A DNA stretch of 64,000 nt from CAVURS01 sp963795385. GTDB lineage: Bacteria > Actinomycetota > Actinomycetes > Actinomycetales > CAVURS01. Of this stretch, positions 53,789 through 63,317 are shown piece by piece. Under the pieces are notes generated by a model. It saw only the letters and a list, made by a program, of their open reading frames with translations, searched no databases and was not told the DNA's origin. Numbering within the stretch: position 1 is the first letter of the stretch; every line of letters starts with the position of its first letter. A program made the translations under genes and the position numbers. The DNA lies in the NCBI GenBank assembly GCA_963795385.1, contig CAWCHK010000010.1, positions 62,001 to 126,000 of the forward strand, given 5' to 3'.

Positions 53789-54604
53789 TCAGACCTCACT
53801 TCGCAGGTCCGGCCACGACGCGCCCTGCTCGTCGGCGGTGGCGATGATGAGACGTCCGATCCGTTGGGAGAGAGCACGTTCGGCGAGCGGGTCGATCTCG
53901 TCGTCGGTCACCAGGATGTCGACCTGGGAGAGGTCGGCGATGGTGGACAGTCCTACGACGGACCACTTGCTGTGGTCCGCGACCACCACCACTCGCCGGG
54001 CGCAGGCAACGAGGGCCCGGTCGGTCTCGGCCTCCACCAGGTTCGGTGTCGTGAGCCCCGCCCGCTCATCGATGCCGTGCACGCCGAGGAACAGCGTGTC
54101 GACGTGCAGGCTGCGCAGCGCGCCCACCGCGACCGGCCCGACGAGGGCGTTGGACGGCGTCCGCACGCCCCCGGTCAGGATGACCGTGAGGTCGTCGGCT
54201 CCGCGGTCGTGCAGCAGGTCGGCGACCGGCGGCGAGTTGGTGACGACGGTCAGGTCCGGCACCGACACGAGGCGCTGCGCGACGGCGAACGTCGTCGTCC
54301 CCGCGGAGATCGCGATCGACGCACCCGGCTCCACGAGGGCGGCCGCCTCGCGCGCGATCGCCGACTTGGGCAGGGTGTGCAGCGTCGACTTCACGATGAA
54401 CCCCGGCTCGTCCGCACTGCGGCCGGTGATCGACGTCGCACCACCGTGGACGCGCAGCACCAGGCCCCGGCGAGCGAGCGACTCGATGTCGCGCCGCACG
54501 GTCATGTCGGAGACGCCGAGCTCGTTCACCAGCTCGGAGACCCGCGCCCCGCCGTGCCGCTCGACCTCGTCCAGGATGCGCTCCTGGCGCTGTCGCGCCA
54601 GCAC
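53789..54604 (-). CDS. DeoR family transcriptional repressor
   Basis: 271-residue regulator. N-terminal HTH: ARQRQERILDEVERHGGARVSELVNELGVSDMTVRRDIESLARRGLVLRVHGGA. The C-terminal sugar-phosphate sensor domain (DeoRC) has ISAGTTTFAVAQRL, LTGGVRTPSNALVGPVAV and VADHSKW. It most likely represses the gal operon and the divergent importer until a galactose-derived phosphate binds. GTG 54604 starts immediately after the GH42 stop (TGACGTG), so it is part of the operon it would control. Confidence 0.93.
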   Translation of the reverse strand: MLARQRQERILDEVERHGGARVSELVNELGVSDMTVRRDIESLARRGLVLRVHGGATSITGRSADEPGFIVKSTLHTLPKSAIAREAAALVEPGASIAISAGTTTFAVAQRLVSVPDLTVVTNSPPVADLLHDRGADDLTVILTGGVRTPSNALVGPVAVGALRSLHVDTLFLGVHGIDERAGLTTPNLVEAETDRALVACARRVVVVADHSKWSVVGLSTIADLSQVDILVTDDEIDPLAERALSQRIGRLIIATADEQGASWPDLRSEV

Positions 54605-54605
54605 G

Positions 54606-56619
54606 TCAGCCCCTCTCCCGAACCACCGCGACACCCCCGGCTGCCACCTGCAGCGACCCGTCGGTCGCTCGATCCTCCCGCAGGTCCCAGCCGTCCACGG
54701 CGACCCGCACCTGGTCGCCCGTGTGGTTCAGCAGGAACACGAAGGATCTCCCCTCGCCGGTCCGGCGGACGACCTCGACCCCGGGCGGCGCCTCGAGCAC
54801 CGGCCCGATGCCGGCCACCGAGGTGATGTCGGCGATCAGGCGGTCCACCCGCTCCTGGTCCAGCCGCGTCGCGACGTACCACGCCACGCCGTCGCCGACC
54901 TCGTGACGGGTGACCGCTGGCGTGCCGGCGAGCGGCCCGTTGCTGTACGCCGCAACGGGTTCGGCCCCCTGCAGGTGCAACATCTCGGTCCAGATCGAGG
55001 CGGTCGAGCCGTCGTCAAGCTCGACCGTCTGGCCCGGCCCCAGGGGGAAGAACTCCTCGACGCTGACGCCGAGGAGCTCGCGGAAGGCTCCCGGATAGCC
55101 GCCGAGCCGGACGTGCTCCTGCTCGTCGACGATGCCGGAGAAGTACGTCACGACGACCTGGGCCCCGGCCCGGGCCGCGCCGGCGATGCTGTCCGCGGCC
55201 GCTTGGCTGCACAGGTAGAGGCAGGGCACGACGACGACCGCGTACGACGAGAGGTCGCCCTCCGGCGGCACGACGTCCACCGTGATGCCGGCGTCCCAGA
55301 AGGCGGCGTACCAGGCCCGCACCTCGTCGTCGTAGTCGACGAGCGTGGACGGGTGGCCGTTGAGCTCGGTCGCCCACTGTGCCTGCCAGTCGAAGACGAG
55401 CGCCACCCGCGCCTGGACCGAGGTCCCGCGCACCTCCTCGAGCCGCCCGAGCAGGTCCCCGAGCTCGACCGCCTCGCGCCAGATCTTGCTGTCCGTGCCC
55501 GCGTGCGGCACGAGGGCCGAGTGGAACTTCTCCGACCCGGCGACCGAGGCCCGCCACTGGAAGAAGGCGATGCCGTCCGCACCCCGCGCCAGGTGGGTCA
55601 CGGAGTTGCGGACCATCTCCCCGGGCGCCTTGGCGTAGTTGACCGGCTGCCAGTTCACGGCCGAGGTCGAGTGCTCCATCAGCAGCCAGGGTGACCCCGG
55701 GCCGGCGGCCGTGCGGGCGGCCAGGTTGCGGGTCACGTCGGCGGACCAGGAGAGCTCCAGCATCGGTCGGTCCAGGGCGCTGCCGCGCAGGTAGTGGTCG
55801 TTGGAGACGATGTCCATCTCGGGGGCCCAGGCCCAGTAGTCCATCCCGCGCACGTTTGCCATCGCCATGAAGTTGGTGGTGACGGGAATGCCCGGCGTGA
55901 GGCGGTGCAGGAGGTCCCGCTCGCGCGTGTAGGTCGCGAGCAGCGCGTCGGAGGAGAACCGCCAGAAGTCGAGTTGCTGGGTCGGGTTGCCTTGTGCCGT
56001 AGTCACTCTCGGCGGCAGGACGTCCGCCCAGTCGGCGTAGTGCTGGCTCCAGAAGGCGGTGCCCCACGCCGTGTTGAGGCCGTCCAGGTCGGCGTACCGC
56101 GTCTTGAGCCACTCCCGGAACGCGGCCGCGCTGACGTCGCAGTAGCAGTGCGCGTTGTGGCAGCCGAGCTCGTTCGCCACGTGCCACATCGCCAGCGCCT
56201 GGGTGGCCGGCGTAGTGGTGCGCCAGCCGGTCCACCAGGCGCAGGGACAGCTCGGCGTACACGGGGGAGGACGGGCAGTACGCCTGCCGGCTGCCGTGCC
56301 AGAGCCGGTGGCCGGCCCGGTCAACGGGCAGCGCCTCGGGGTGCAGCCGGGACATCCACGGCGGGGGGGACGCCGTCGCGGTGGCGAGGTCGACCCGCAC
56401 GCCGCCCTCGTGCAGCCGGTCCATCGCCCGGTCCAGCCAGCCGAGATCGAACTCGCCCGGCCGGGGCTCGAGCAGCGCCCACGAGAAGATCCCGAGCGAG
56501 ACGAAGTTGACCCCCGCCTCGCGCATCAGCTCCACGTCCCGCACCTGGACGTCGTCGGGCCACTGCTCCGGGTTGTAGTCGCCGCCGAAGCCGATGCCGG
56601 TGGTGGGCCAGGTGCTCAC
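54606..56619 (-). CDS. GH42 beta-galactosidase (one frameshift)
   Basis: Cytoplasmic beta-galactosidase of about 670 residues. The N-terminus GIGFGGDYNPEQWP is diagnostic of GH42. The acid/base Glu is in MWHVANELGCHNAHCYC and the nucleophile Glu in PWLLMEHSTSAVNWQ. An alpha/beta trimerisation domain (VVVVPCLYLCSQAAADSI) and a C-terminal beta domain (FVFLLNHTGDQVRVAVDG) follow. A single extra G near 56213 breaks the frame between GHP and ALAMWHV; everything else is intact. GTG 56619 has a CAGGCT hexamer 7 nt upstream and TTGACT 18 nt before that, so the mRNA is probably leaderless. First gene of the operon. Confidence 0.92.
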
Positions 56620-56626
56620 GGCGCAA

Positions 56627-56656
56627 AGCCTGGCCGAGCGACTCCCGGCAAGTCAA
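56627..56656 (-). promoter_or_regulatory. Promoter of the GH42-deoR-galTK operon
   Basis: Minus strand: -35 TTGACT (56651-56656), 18-nt spacer, -10 CAGGCT (56627-56632), 7 nt to the GTG. CAATCGGACA (56659-56668) and CAATCGTGAC (56677-56686) lie just upstream, 18 bp apart. Confidence 0.55.
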
Positions 56657-56706
56657 CACAATCGGACAGCGATCTTCAATCGTGACCGTTTTCGTTGCGT
56701 CAACCC

Positions 56707-56736
56707 TTGACACGAGCACGGGTCGGCGGCTTAGGT
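56707..56736 (+). promoter_or_regulatory. Promoter of the galactoside importer operon
   Basis: -35 TTGACA (56707-56712), 18-nt spacer, -10 TTAGGT (56731-56736). Transcription would start near 56743, leaving a leader of about 60 nt. Confidence 0.6.
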
Positions 56737-56745
56737 GATGTCACT

Positions 56746-56768
56746 TCTGTTGGAATCTGTTCGGATTG
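56746..56768 (+). promoter_or_regulatory. Candidate DeoR operator in the importer leader
   Basis: Tandem 10-bp direct repeats TCTGTTGGAA and TCTGTTCGGA (8 of 10 identical) start just after the predicted transcription start. TGTTCGGATTG (56758-56768) is an inverted relative of CAATCGGACA on the other side of the divergent region, as expected if one repressor controls both promoters. Confidence 0.45.
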
Positions 56769-56804
56769 GTTGGCCGGTCCGACATCGACCCCCGGAGATC
56801 CAAG

Positions 56805-58169
56805 ATGCCCCGTCCCGAGTCGCAAGCCGAGTACCTGGCTCGTCTCGTCCCTCCGTCGGCCGCCGCAACCGGCTTCAGCCGACGCTCGATGATCAAAGGC
56901 AGCATGGCCGCGGGGGCAGCCCTGTCCATCCCGACCCTGCTCGCGGCCTGCGGGCACTCCAGCGGCGGTGGCGGCTCGACCTCCAGCGGCGGCGCGAGCG
57001 GCACGCTGACCTTCGGGTCCAACCAGTCCGACCCGGTGCCGAAGAAGGCGTACGCCGAGATGGTCGCGGCGTTCCAGACGGCGTCGTCGAAGGTGAAGGT
57101 CAGCGTCAACACGGTCGACCACAACACCTTCCAGGAGCACATCAACAGCTACCTGCAGGGCAAGCCGGACGACGTGTTCACCTGGTTCGCGGGCTACCGG
57201 ATGCGCTTCTTCGCCAGCAAGGGGCTCGCCGGCGACGTGAGCGACGTGTGGAGCAAGCTGCAGGGCTTCTCGCCCGCCCTGAAGACCGCCTCGACCGGGG
57301 ACGACGGCAAGCAGTACTTCGTGCCGCTCGACAACTACCCGTGGGCCATCTTCTACCGGCCGAGCGTGTTCAAGTCCAAGGGCTACACCCCGCCCAAGAC
57401 GCTGGACGAGCTGGTGGCGCTGTCCAAGCAGATGAAGAAGGACAACCTCGTGCCGATCGCCTTCGGCGACAAGGACGGCTGGCCCGCCATGGGCACCTTC
57501 GACCAGCTGAACATGCGGATCAACGGCTACCAGTTCCACGTGGACCTGATGGCCGGCAAGAAGGAGTGGAACTCGGCCGAGGTCAAGAAGGTCTTCGACA
57601 CCTGGCGCGGCCTGCTGCCCTACCACCAGGACGCCTCGCTGGGCCGCACCTGGCAGGAGGCGGCGCAGAGCCTGCAGCAGAAGAAGTCCGGCATGTACGT
57701 CCTCGGGATGTTCGTGGGCCAGCAGTTCCCCAAGGAGCAGCAGGACGACCTCGACTTCTTCACCTTCCCGGAGGTGGACTCGACCATCGGGTCGGACGCC
57801 ATCGAGGCGCCGATCGACGGCTTCATGATGGCCAAGCGCCCGCGCAACGAGAAGGCCGCCAAGGCGTTCCTGTCCTTCCTGGGCACGCCGACGGCCGAGG
57901 GCACCTACGTCAAGAGCGACCCGACGGTCATCGGCGTCAACTCGGCCGCGGACGCCAGCGGCTACACGGCGCTACAGAAGAAGGCCGTGGAGTTCGTCGG
58001 CAACGCCAAGAACATCTCGCAGTTCATGGACCGGGACACCCGCCCGGACTTCGCGAGCAACGTGATGATCCCCGCCATCCAGACCTTCATCAAGAACCCC
58101 AGCGACATCGACGGTCTGACCAACAGCATCCAGAAGCAGAAGCAGTCGATCTTCGCCACCGAAGGCTGA
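56805..58169 (+). CDS. ABC sugar transporter, substrate-binding lipoprotein
   Basis: 454-residue extracellular binding protein of the CUT1 family. The N-terminus FSRRSMIKGSMAAGAALSIPTLLAACG combines a twin Arg (Tat) motif with a lipobox ending at Cys near residue 46. The mature domain begins LTFGSNQSDPVPKKAYAEMVAAF and contains FYRPSVFKSKGYTPPKTLDELVALSKQMKK and AFLSFLGTPTAEGTYV. ATG 56805 follows CCGGAGATCC. Likely ligand: a galactoside such as an alpha-galactosyl oligosaccharide, judged from the adjacent GH36 and GH42 enzymes. Confidence 0.9.
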   Translation: MPRPESQAEYLARLVPPSAAATGFSRRSMIKGSMAAGAALSIPTLLAACGHSSGGGGSTSSGGASGTLTFGSNQSDPVPKKAYAEMVAAFQTASSKVKVSVNTVDHNTFQEHINSYLQGKPDDVFTWFAGYRMRFFASKGLAGDVSDVWSKLQGFSPALKTASTGDDGKQYFVPLDNYPWAIFYRPSVFKSKGYTPPKTLDELVALSKQMKKDNLVPIAFGDKDGWPAMGTFDQLNMRINGYQFHVDLMAGKKEWNSAEVKKVFDTWRGLLPYHQDASLGRTWQEAAQSLQQKKSGMYVLGMFVGQQFPKEQQDDLDFFTFPEVDSTIGSDAIEAPIDGFMMAKRPRNEKAAKAFLSFLGTPTAEGTYVKSDPTVIGVNSAADASGYTALQKKAVEFVGNAKNISQFMDRDTRPDFASNVMIPAIQTFIKNPSDIDGLTNSIQKQKQSIFATEG

Positions 58170-58172
58170 CCC

Positions 58173-59132
58173 GTGTCGGCGACCACGTCGGCCGACCCGC
58201 CTGCGCCGGCGCCGGAGAGGGCCTCACCTCCCCGGCGCCGGCACAAGGCCAAGCGCCTGTCGACGTTCGACAAGGTCGTCCTGACCTTGATGGCCGGCGT
58301 ACCGGCGCTGGTCGTCACCGGCCTGGTCTGGCTGCCGGCGCTCGCGACCGTCGCGCTGTCGTTCACCAACTGGGACGGCTTCGGGCCGCTCTCCAGCGCC
58401 AAGAGCGTCGGCACGAAGAACTACCACGACGTCATCACGATCTACCCGCCGTTCAAGCCGGCCCTCGAGCACAACCTGATCTGGCTGGGGGTCACCTTCG
58501 CCATCCCGACCATCCTCGGGATGTTCCTGGCCGTCCTGCTCGACCGGGAGCTCAAGTTCGGCCGGCTCTACCAGAGCGCGTTCTTCCTCCCCGTCGTCCT
58601 GTCGCTGGCCCTGGTGGGCTTCATCTGGCAGCTGATCTACTCGCGCGACCAGGGCCTGCTGAACGCCGTGCTCGGGCTCAAGGGCAACCACGCGATCGAC
58701 TGGTACGGCGACTCGAGCGTCAACCTGTGGGCCGTGCTCGTGGCGGCGAGCTGGCGGCATACCGGCTACATCATGCTGCTCTACCTGGCCGGCCTGAAGA
58801 GCGTCGACCCGACGCTGCGGGAGGCGGCGGCGGTGGACGGCGCGTCCGAGCGCCAGGCGTTCTTCCGGGTGATCTTCCCGGTCCTGCGGCCGATCAACAT
58901 CATCGTGCTGGTCGTGACCGTGATCGAGTCGCTGCGGGCGTTCGACCTGGTCTACGTGATCAACCAGGGCCGCAACGGCCTGGAGCTGATCGGTGTCCTG
59001 GTCTTCAGCAACATCGTCGGCGAGGGCCAGCGGATCGGCTTCGGCTCGGCCCTGGCCACGATCATGCTGCTGATCTCCGTGGTCTTCATCGGGATCTACC
59101 TGACCGCAGTCATGCGGGAGGAGAAGCAATGA
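58173..59132 (+). CDS. ABC sugar transporter, permease 1
   Basis: 319-residue CUT1 permease with six TM segments. A charged tail (PPRRRHKAKRLSTFDK) precedes the first TM segment; the EAA loop is EAAAVDGASERQAFFRVIFPVLRP. It is 3 bp after the binding protein and overlaps permease 2 by 4 bp. No ATPase gene is present in the operon, so a shared MsiK-type ATPase encoded elsewhere is likely, as known for CUT1 systems in actinobacteria. Confidence 0.93.
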   Translation: MSATTSADPPAPAPERASPPRRRHKAKRLSTFDKVVLTLMAGVPALVVTGLVWLPALATVALSFTNWDGFGPLSSAKSVGTKNYHDVITIYPPFKPALEHNLIWLGVTFAIPTILGMFLAVLLDRELKFGRLYQSAFFLPVVLSLALVGFIWQLIYSRDQGLLNAVLGLKGNHAIDWYGDSSVNLWAVLVAASWRHTGYIMLLYLAGLKSVDPTLREAAAVDGASERQAFFRVIFPVLRPINIIVLVVTVIESLRAFDLVYVINQGRNGLELIGVLVFSNIVGEGQRIGFGSALATIMLLISVVFIGIYLTAVMREEKQ

Positions 59133-60049
59133 CCGCCACCACGTCGACGAGCGCGGGGTCGGGCTCGGCCCGGGCCGACCGACCCCGGCCGGACCGCCGC
59201 AAGAAGAAGCGCCGTCCCGTCCTCTACACGTTCCTCACGGTGATGGCGCTCGCCTGGCTCTTCCCGATCCTGTGGGCCGTGCTGAACTCGTTCCGCAACT
59301 ACGACTACACATCACAGCACGGCTATGTCTCGTTCGGCGGCTTCACCGTGCAGAACTACGTGCACGCCTGGCAGGCCGGCGACTTCGAGCGGCACTTCCT
59401 GAACTCCGTCATCATCACGGTCCCCGCGGTCATCGTCACGTTGTTCCTCGCGTCCTGCATCGCGTTCGTGGTGGCGCGCTTCTCGTTCTGGTTCAACCTG
59501 CCGCTGCTGATGCTCCTGACGGCGGCGAACCTGCTGCCGCAGCAAGCTCTGCTCGTGCCGCTGTTCAAGTTCTACAACTGGGTCCAGGTGCCGTTCTGGT
59601 TCAGCGACTCGGGGGTGCTCTACGACAGCTACTGGGCGGTGATCATCACCCACATCGCCTTCCAGACCGGCTTCTGCGCGTTCGTCCTCAGCAACTACAT
59701 GAAGACGCTCCCGAAGGAGCTGACCGAGGCCTCGCTGGTCGACGGCGCGGGTGTGCTGCGCCAGTTCTTCCTGATCATCCTGCCCCTGTGCCGGCCGCCG
59801 CTCGCGGCGCTGGCGACGCTGGAGGTCACCTGGATCTACAACGACTTCTTCTGGGCGGTCGCCTTCATGAGCGAGGGCGACAAGTACCCGATCACGTCGT
59901 CGCTGCAGAACCTGCGCGGCCAGTTCTTCACCGACTACAACCTGCTCTCCGCCGGGTCGGTGATGGCCGCGATCCCGACGCTCGTCATCTTCTTCCTGCT
60001 CCAGAAGCAGTTCGTCTCAGGCCTGACGCTGGGTGCCACCAAGGGATGA
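59129..60049 (+). CDS. ABC sugar transporter, permease 2
   Basis: 306-residue CUT1 permease. An Arg/Lys-rich tail (RPRPDRRKKKRRP) precedes VLYTFLTVMALAWLFPILWAVLNSF; the EAA loop is EASLVDGAGVLRQFFLIILPLCRP, and the last TM segment is AAIPTLVIFFLLQKQFV, usual for the MalG type. The ATG overlaps permease 1 (ATGA) and its stop overlaps the GH36 gene. Confidence 0.93.
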   Translation: MTATTSTSAGSGSARADRPRPDRRKKKRRPVLYTFLTVMALAWLFPILWAVLNSFRNYDYTSQHGYVSFGGFTVQNYVHAWQAGDFERHFLNSVIITVPAVIVTLFLASCIAFVVARFSFWFNLPLLMLLTAANLLPQQALLVPLFKFYNWVQVPFWFSDSGVLYDSYWAVIITHIAFQTGFCAFVLSNYMKTLPKELTEASLVDGAGVLRQFFLIILPLCRPPLAALATLEVTWIYNDFFWAVAFMSEGDKYPITSSLQNLRGQFFTDYNLLSAGSVMAAIPTLVIFFLLQKQFVSGLTLGATKG

Positions 60050-62268
60050 CCGGACCCGATCTCGTCGTCCTCAGAGCCGGCGGCAGCGCGCTCCTGCTCG
60101 ACGTGTCCGGCCCGCAGCTGCCGCGGGTCCTGCACTGGGGACGGGATCTCGGGGCGGTCGCACCGGACGGCCTGGCCGACCTGCGCGCGGCCTGGACCCA
60201 GCCGCTGTCGCGCAGCGGGCTGGACCAGCCCGGGGTCCTCACCCTGGTGCCGGCCGAGACCGACGGCTGGTCCGGCGCTCCCGGCCTGGCCGGCCACCGC
60301 GCGGGCGGCGACACCGCGGCGTACTGGACGGGGGTCGAGGTGGACGTCGCCCCCGACCTCAGCCCCGGCCGGGCGCACCCCGCCGACGGCACAGACGTCC
60401 GGGGCGACGGCGGCCGGGTCGTGGTCCGGGCCACGGACCCGGCCGCCGGTCTCGGCCTGCACATCAGCCTGGAGCTGGGCCCCGAGGGCGTCCTGACCGT
60501 GCGGACGTCGGTCACGAACCTCGGCGACGCGGCGTACGACGTGGGGGTGCTGCGGGCCCTGCTGCCGCTGCCGGCCCGGGCGCGCGAGGTGTTCGACCTC
60601 ACCGGCCGCTGGTGTCGCGAGCGCTCGCCGCAGCGGCGGCTCCTCGGTCACGGCACCCATCAGCGGGCCTCCCGGCGCGGACGCACCGGCCATGACGCGA
60701 CGCTGGTCCTGATCGCCGGCACGCCCGGCTTCGCGATGCGGTCGGGCGAGGTCTGGGGCGCGCACGTCGCGTGGAGCGGGGACCACGAGCACCTGGTCGA
60801 GCGGCTGCCAGAGGGCGCCGGACTGCACGCCGGCGTGATCGGCGGCGGCGAGCTGCTGCGACCGGGGGAGCTCCGGCTCGGCTCGGGGGAGACCTACGAC
60901 GCGCCGCCGGTCCTGTTCACCTGGTCCGGGACGGGGCTGGACGGGCTGGCGGAGCGGATGCACCGCCACGTGCGGGCCCGGCCGAGCCACCCGGCGTCCC
61001 CGCGTCCGCTGGTCCTGAACACCTGGGAGGCGGTCTACTTCGACCACGACCTCGACCAGATGAAGGCCCTGGCCGATGTGGCGAGCTCGGTTGGTGTCGA
61101 ACGCTTCGTGATCGACGACGGGTGGTTCCGGCATCGCCGGGACGACACCGCGGGGCTGGGTGACTGGTACGTCGACGAACAGGTCTGGCCGGACGGTCTG
61201 CACCCGATCGTGGACCACGTCCGCGGGCTCGGCCTGCAGGTGGGCCTCTGGGTCGAGCCGGAGATGGTCAACCTCGACTCCGACCTCGCGCGGGCGCACC
61301 CCGACTGGCTGCTCGACGTCGCGGACGGCCAGGCCGCGCCGGAGTGGCGCGACCAGCACGTGCTCGATCTGGCCGAGCCGGCGGCCCGCGGGTACGTCCT
61401 GGAGCGGCTCGACGCGCTCGTGACGGAGTACGCCCTGGACTACCTCAAGTGGGACCACAACCGCGACCTGCACGCCGCCCGGCACCGGCACGACGGCCGG
61501 CTCGGGCCCGGCGTCCACGCCCAGACGCTCGCGACGTACGCCGTCCTCGACGAGCTGCGGCAACGCCACCCGGCCCTGGAGATCGAGTCCTGCGCGAGTG
61601 GGGGCGCCCGGATCGACCTCGGGATCCTGGCCCGCACCGACCGGGTCTGGGCCTCCGACACCAACGACGCGATCGAGCGCCAGGCGATCCAGCTCTGGAC
61701 CGCCAACCTGCTCCCGCCGGAGCTGGTCGGCTCGCACGTCGGGCCGCCGCGCTCGCACACGACCGGGCGGGTGCTGGACCTGCGCTTCCGGTTGGCCACG
61801 GCGCTCTTCGGGCACGCCGGCATCGAGTGGGACCTCACATCGTGCTCGGCCGAGGAGCTGGCGGCGGTCCGGGACTGGACCGCGCTCTACCGCCGGCTGC
61901 GGCCGTTGCTGCACAGCGGCACGGTCGTGCGCGGTGACGACATCGACGACGGCACGGTGCTGCACGGTGTGGTGGCCGCGGACGGCACCGAGGCGGCGTA
62001 CTGCTTCGCCCGGATGGCTACCTCGCCGTCGGTCGCACCGGGCCGGCTGGCCCTGCCCGGCCTGGCTCCCGAAGTGAGGTATCTCGTGACGGTTTGTCCC
62101 GAGGTGAGCGTCCGGGCCGAGCACCTGTCGGCCGGCCCCGGCGGGCGGCCCGGCTGGCTCGCCGCGGGAGGGGTGCAGCTGAGCGGGTCGCTGCTCACCG
62201 GAGCCGGGCTCGCGATGCCGATCCTGGATCCCGGCCAGGCGGTCGTCGTGCACCTGAGGCCGGTCTAG
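60046..62268 (+). CDS. GH36 alpha-galactosidase
   Basis: 740-residue cytoplasmic alpha-galactosidase. A beta-rich N-terminal domain precedes the catalytic barrel starting PLVLNTWEAVYFDHDLDQMKAL. FVIDDGWF, VGLWVEPEMVNLDSDL, the nucleophile Asp in DYLKWDHNRDLH, the block IESCASGGARIDLGIL and the acid/base Asp in VWASDTNDAIERQ are all present. It would hydrolyse imported melibiose/raffinose-type sugars to galactose for GalK/GalT. Last gene of the importer operon (overlap ATGA). Confidence 0.95.
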   Translation: MTGPDLVVLRAGGSALLLDVSGPQLPRVLHWGRDLGAVAPDGLADLRAAWTQPLSRSGLDQPGVLTLVPAETDGWSGAPGLAGHRAGGDTAAYWTGVEVDVAPDLSPGRAHPADGTDVRGDGGRVVVRATDPAAGLGLHISLELGPEGVLTVRTSVTNLGDAAYDVGVLRALLPLPARAREVFDLTGRWCRERSPQRRLLGHGTHQRASRRGRTGHDATLVLIAGTPGFAMRSGEVWGAHVAWSGDHEHLVERLPEGAGLHAGVIGGGELLRPGELRLGSGETYDAPPVLFTWSGTGLDGLAERMHRHVRARPSHPASPRPLVLNTWEAVYFDHDLDQMKALADVASSVGVERFVIDDGWFRHRRDDTAGLGDWYVDEQVWPDGLHPIVDHVRGLGLQVGLWVEPEMVNLDSDLARAHPDWLLDVADGQAAPEWRDQHVLDLAEPAARGYVLERLDALVTEYALDYLKWDHNRDLHAARHRHDGRLGPGVHAQTLATYAVLDELRQRHPALEIESCASGGARIDLGILARTDRVWASDTNDAIERQAIQLWTANLLPPELVGSHVGPPRSHTTGRVLDLRFRLATALFGHAGIEWDLTSCSAEELAAVRDWTALYRRLRPLLHSGTVVRGDDIDDGTVLHGVVAADGTEAAYCFARMATSPSVAPGRLALPGLAPEVRYLVTVCPEVSVRAEHLSAGPGGRPGWLAAGGVQLSGSLLTGAGLAMPILDPGQAVVVHLRPV

Positions 62269-62292
62269 TCGGCCCCTGCCACAATGGCGCCC

Positions 62293-63312
62293 ATGTCCGA
62301 AGTACCCGGGCGGCCACGCCTGTTCTCAGGCATGCAGCCGACCTACGACTCCCTGCATCTCGGCAACTACCTCGGGGCGCTGGTCCAGTGGGTCGCGATG
62401 CAGGAGACCCACGACGCGGTCTACTGCGTCGTCGACCTGCACGCGATCACCATCGAGGTTGCGCCGGACCTGCTGCGCGAGCGCACGCGCCGTACGGCGG
62501 CGCAGTACCTCGCGGGCGGCATCGACCCGACCCGCTCCGTGCTCTTCGTGCAGAGCCAGGCGCCCGAGCACGCCCAGCTGGCGTGGGTCCTCGGCTGCAT
62601 CACCGGCTTCGGCGAGGCCTCGCGGATGACGCAGTTCAAGGACAAGTCGCTGAAGCAGGGGTCGGACCGGACCTCGGTGGGCCTGTTCACCTACCCCGTC
62701 CTGCAGGCGGCCGACATCCTGCTCTACGACGCGGACCAGGTGCCGGTCGGGGAGGACCAGCGACAGCACCTCGAGCTGACCCGCGACCTGGCCCAGCGGT
62801 TCAACTCGCGCTACGGCCCGACCCTGCGCGTCCCGGAGCCGTACATCGTCGCGTCGACCGCGAAGATCGCCGACCTGCAGGACCCGACGGCCAAGATGAG
62901 CAAGAGCTCGGCCTCGCAGGCGGGGGTCGTCGAGCTGCTGGACGACCCGCGCTCGATCGCCAAGAAGGTCCGGTCGGCCGTGACCGACAACGAGCGCTCC
63001 ATCCGCTACGACCCGGCCGAGAAGCCGGGTGTCTCCAACCTGCTGACGATCCACTCGTCGTTGAGCGGCCAGACCCTGCAGGAGCTCGAGGACGCCTACT
63101 CCGGCAAGGGTTATGGGGACCTGAAGGGCGATGTCGCCGACCTGGTCGTGAGTGTCGCGACGCCCTTCCGCGAGCGAACGCAGGCCTTGCTCGACGACCC
63201 CGAGTCGCTGGACGCCCTGCTCGCCGAGGGCGCCGAGCGGGCCCGCGACCTCGCGTCGGTCACCCTGGCGCGGGTCTACGAGCGGGTCGGCTTCCTGGCC
63301 GGGAAGCACTGA
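62293..63312 (+). CDS. trpS: Tryptophan-tRNA ligase
   Basis: 339-residue class Ic aminoacyl-tRNA synthetase. The HIGH-like motif is LHLGNYLGALVQW within RLFSGMQPTYDSLHLGN, and the KMSKS loop is KMSKSSASQAG. FTYPVLQAADILLYDADQVPVGEDQRQHLELTRD is characteristic. ATG 62293 is chosen because CACAAT lies 7 nt upstream with no Shine-Dalgarno sequence; ATG 62284 is the alternative. Confidence 0.96.
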   Translation: MSEVPGRPRLFSGMQPTYDSLHLGNYLGALVQWVAMQETHDAVYCVVDLHAITIEVAPDLLRERTRRTAAQYLAGGIDPTRSVLFVQSQAPEHAQLAWVLGCITGFGEASRMTQFKDKSLKQGSDRTSVGLFTYPVLQAADILLYDADQVPVGEDQRQHLELTRDLAQRFNSRYGPTLRVPEPYIVASTAKIADLQDPTAKMSKSSASQAGVVELLDDPRSIAKKVRSAVTDNERSIRYDPAEKPGVSNLLTIHSSLSGQTLQELEDAYSGKGYGDLKGDVADLVVSVATPFRERTQALLDDPESLDALLAEGAERARDLASVTLARVYERVGFLAGKH

Positions 63313-63317
63313 CCGCG

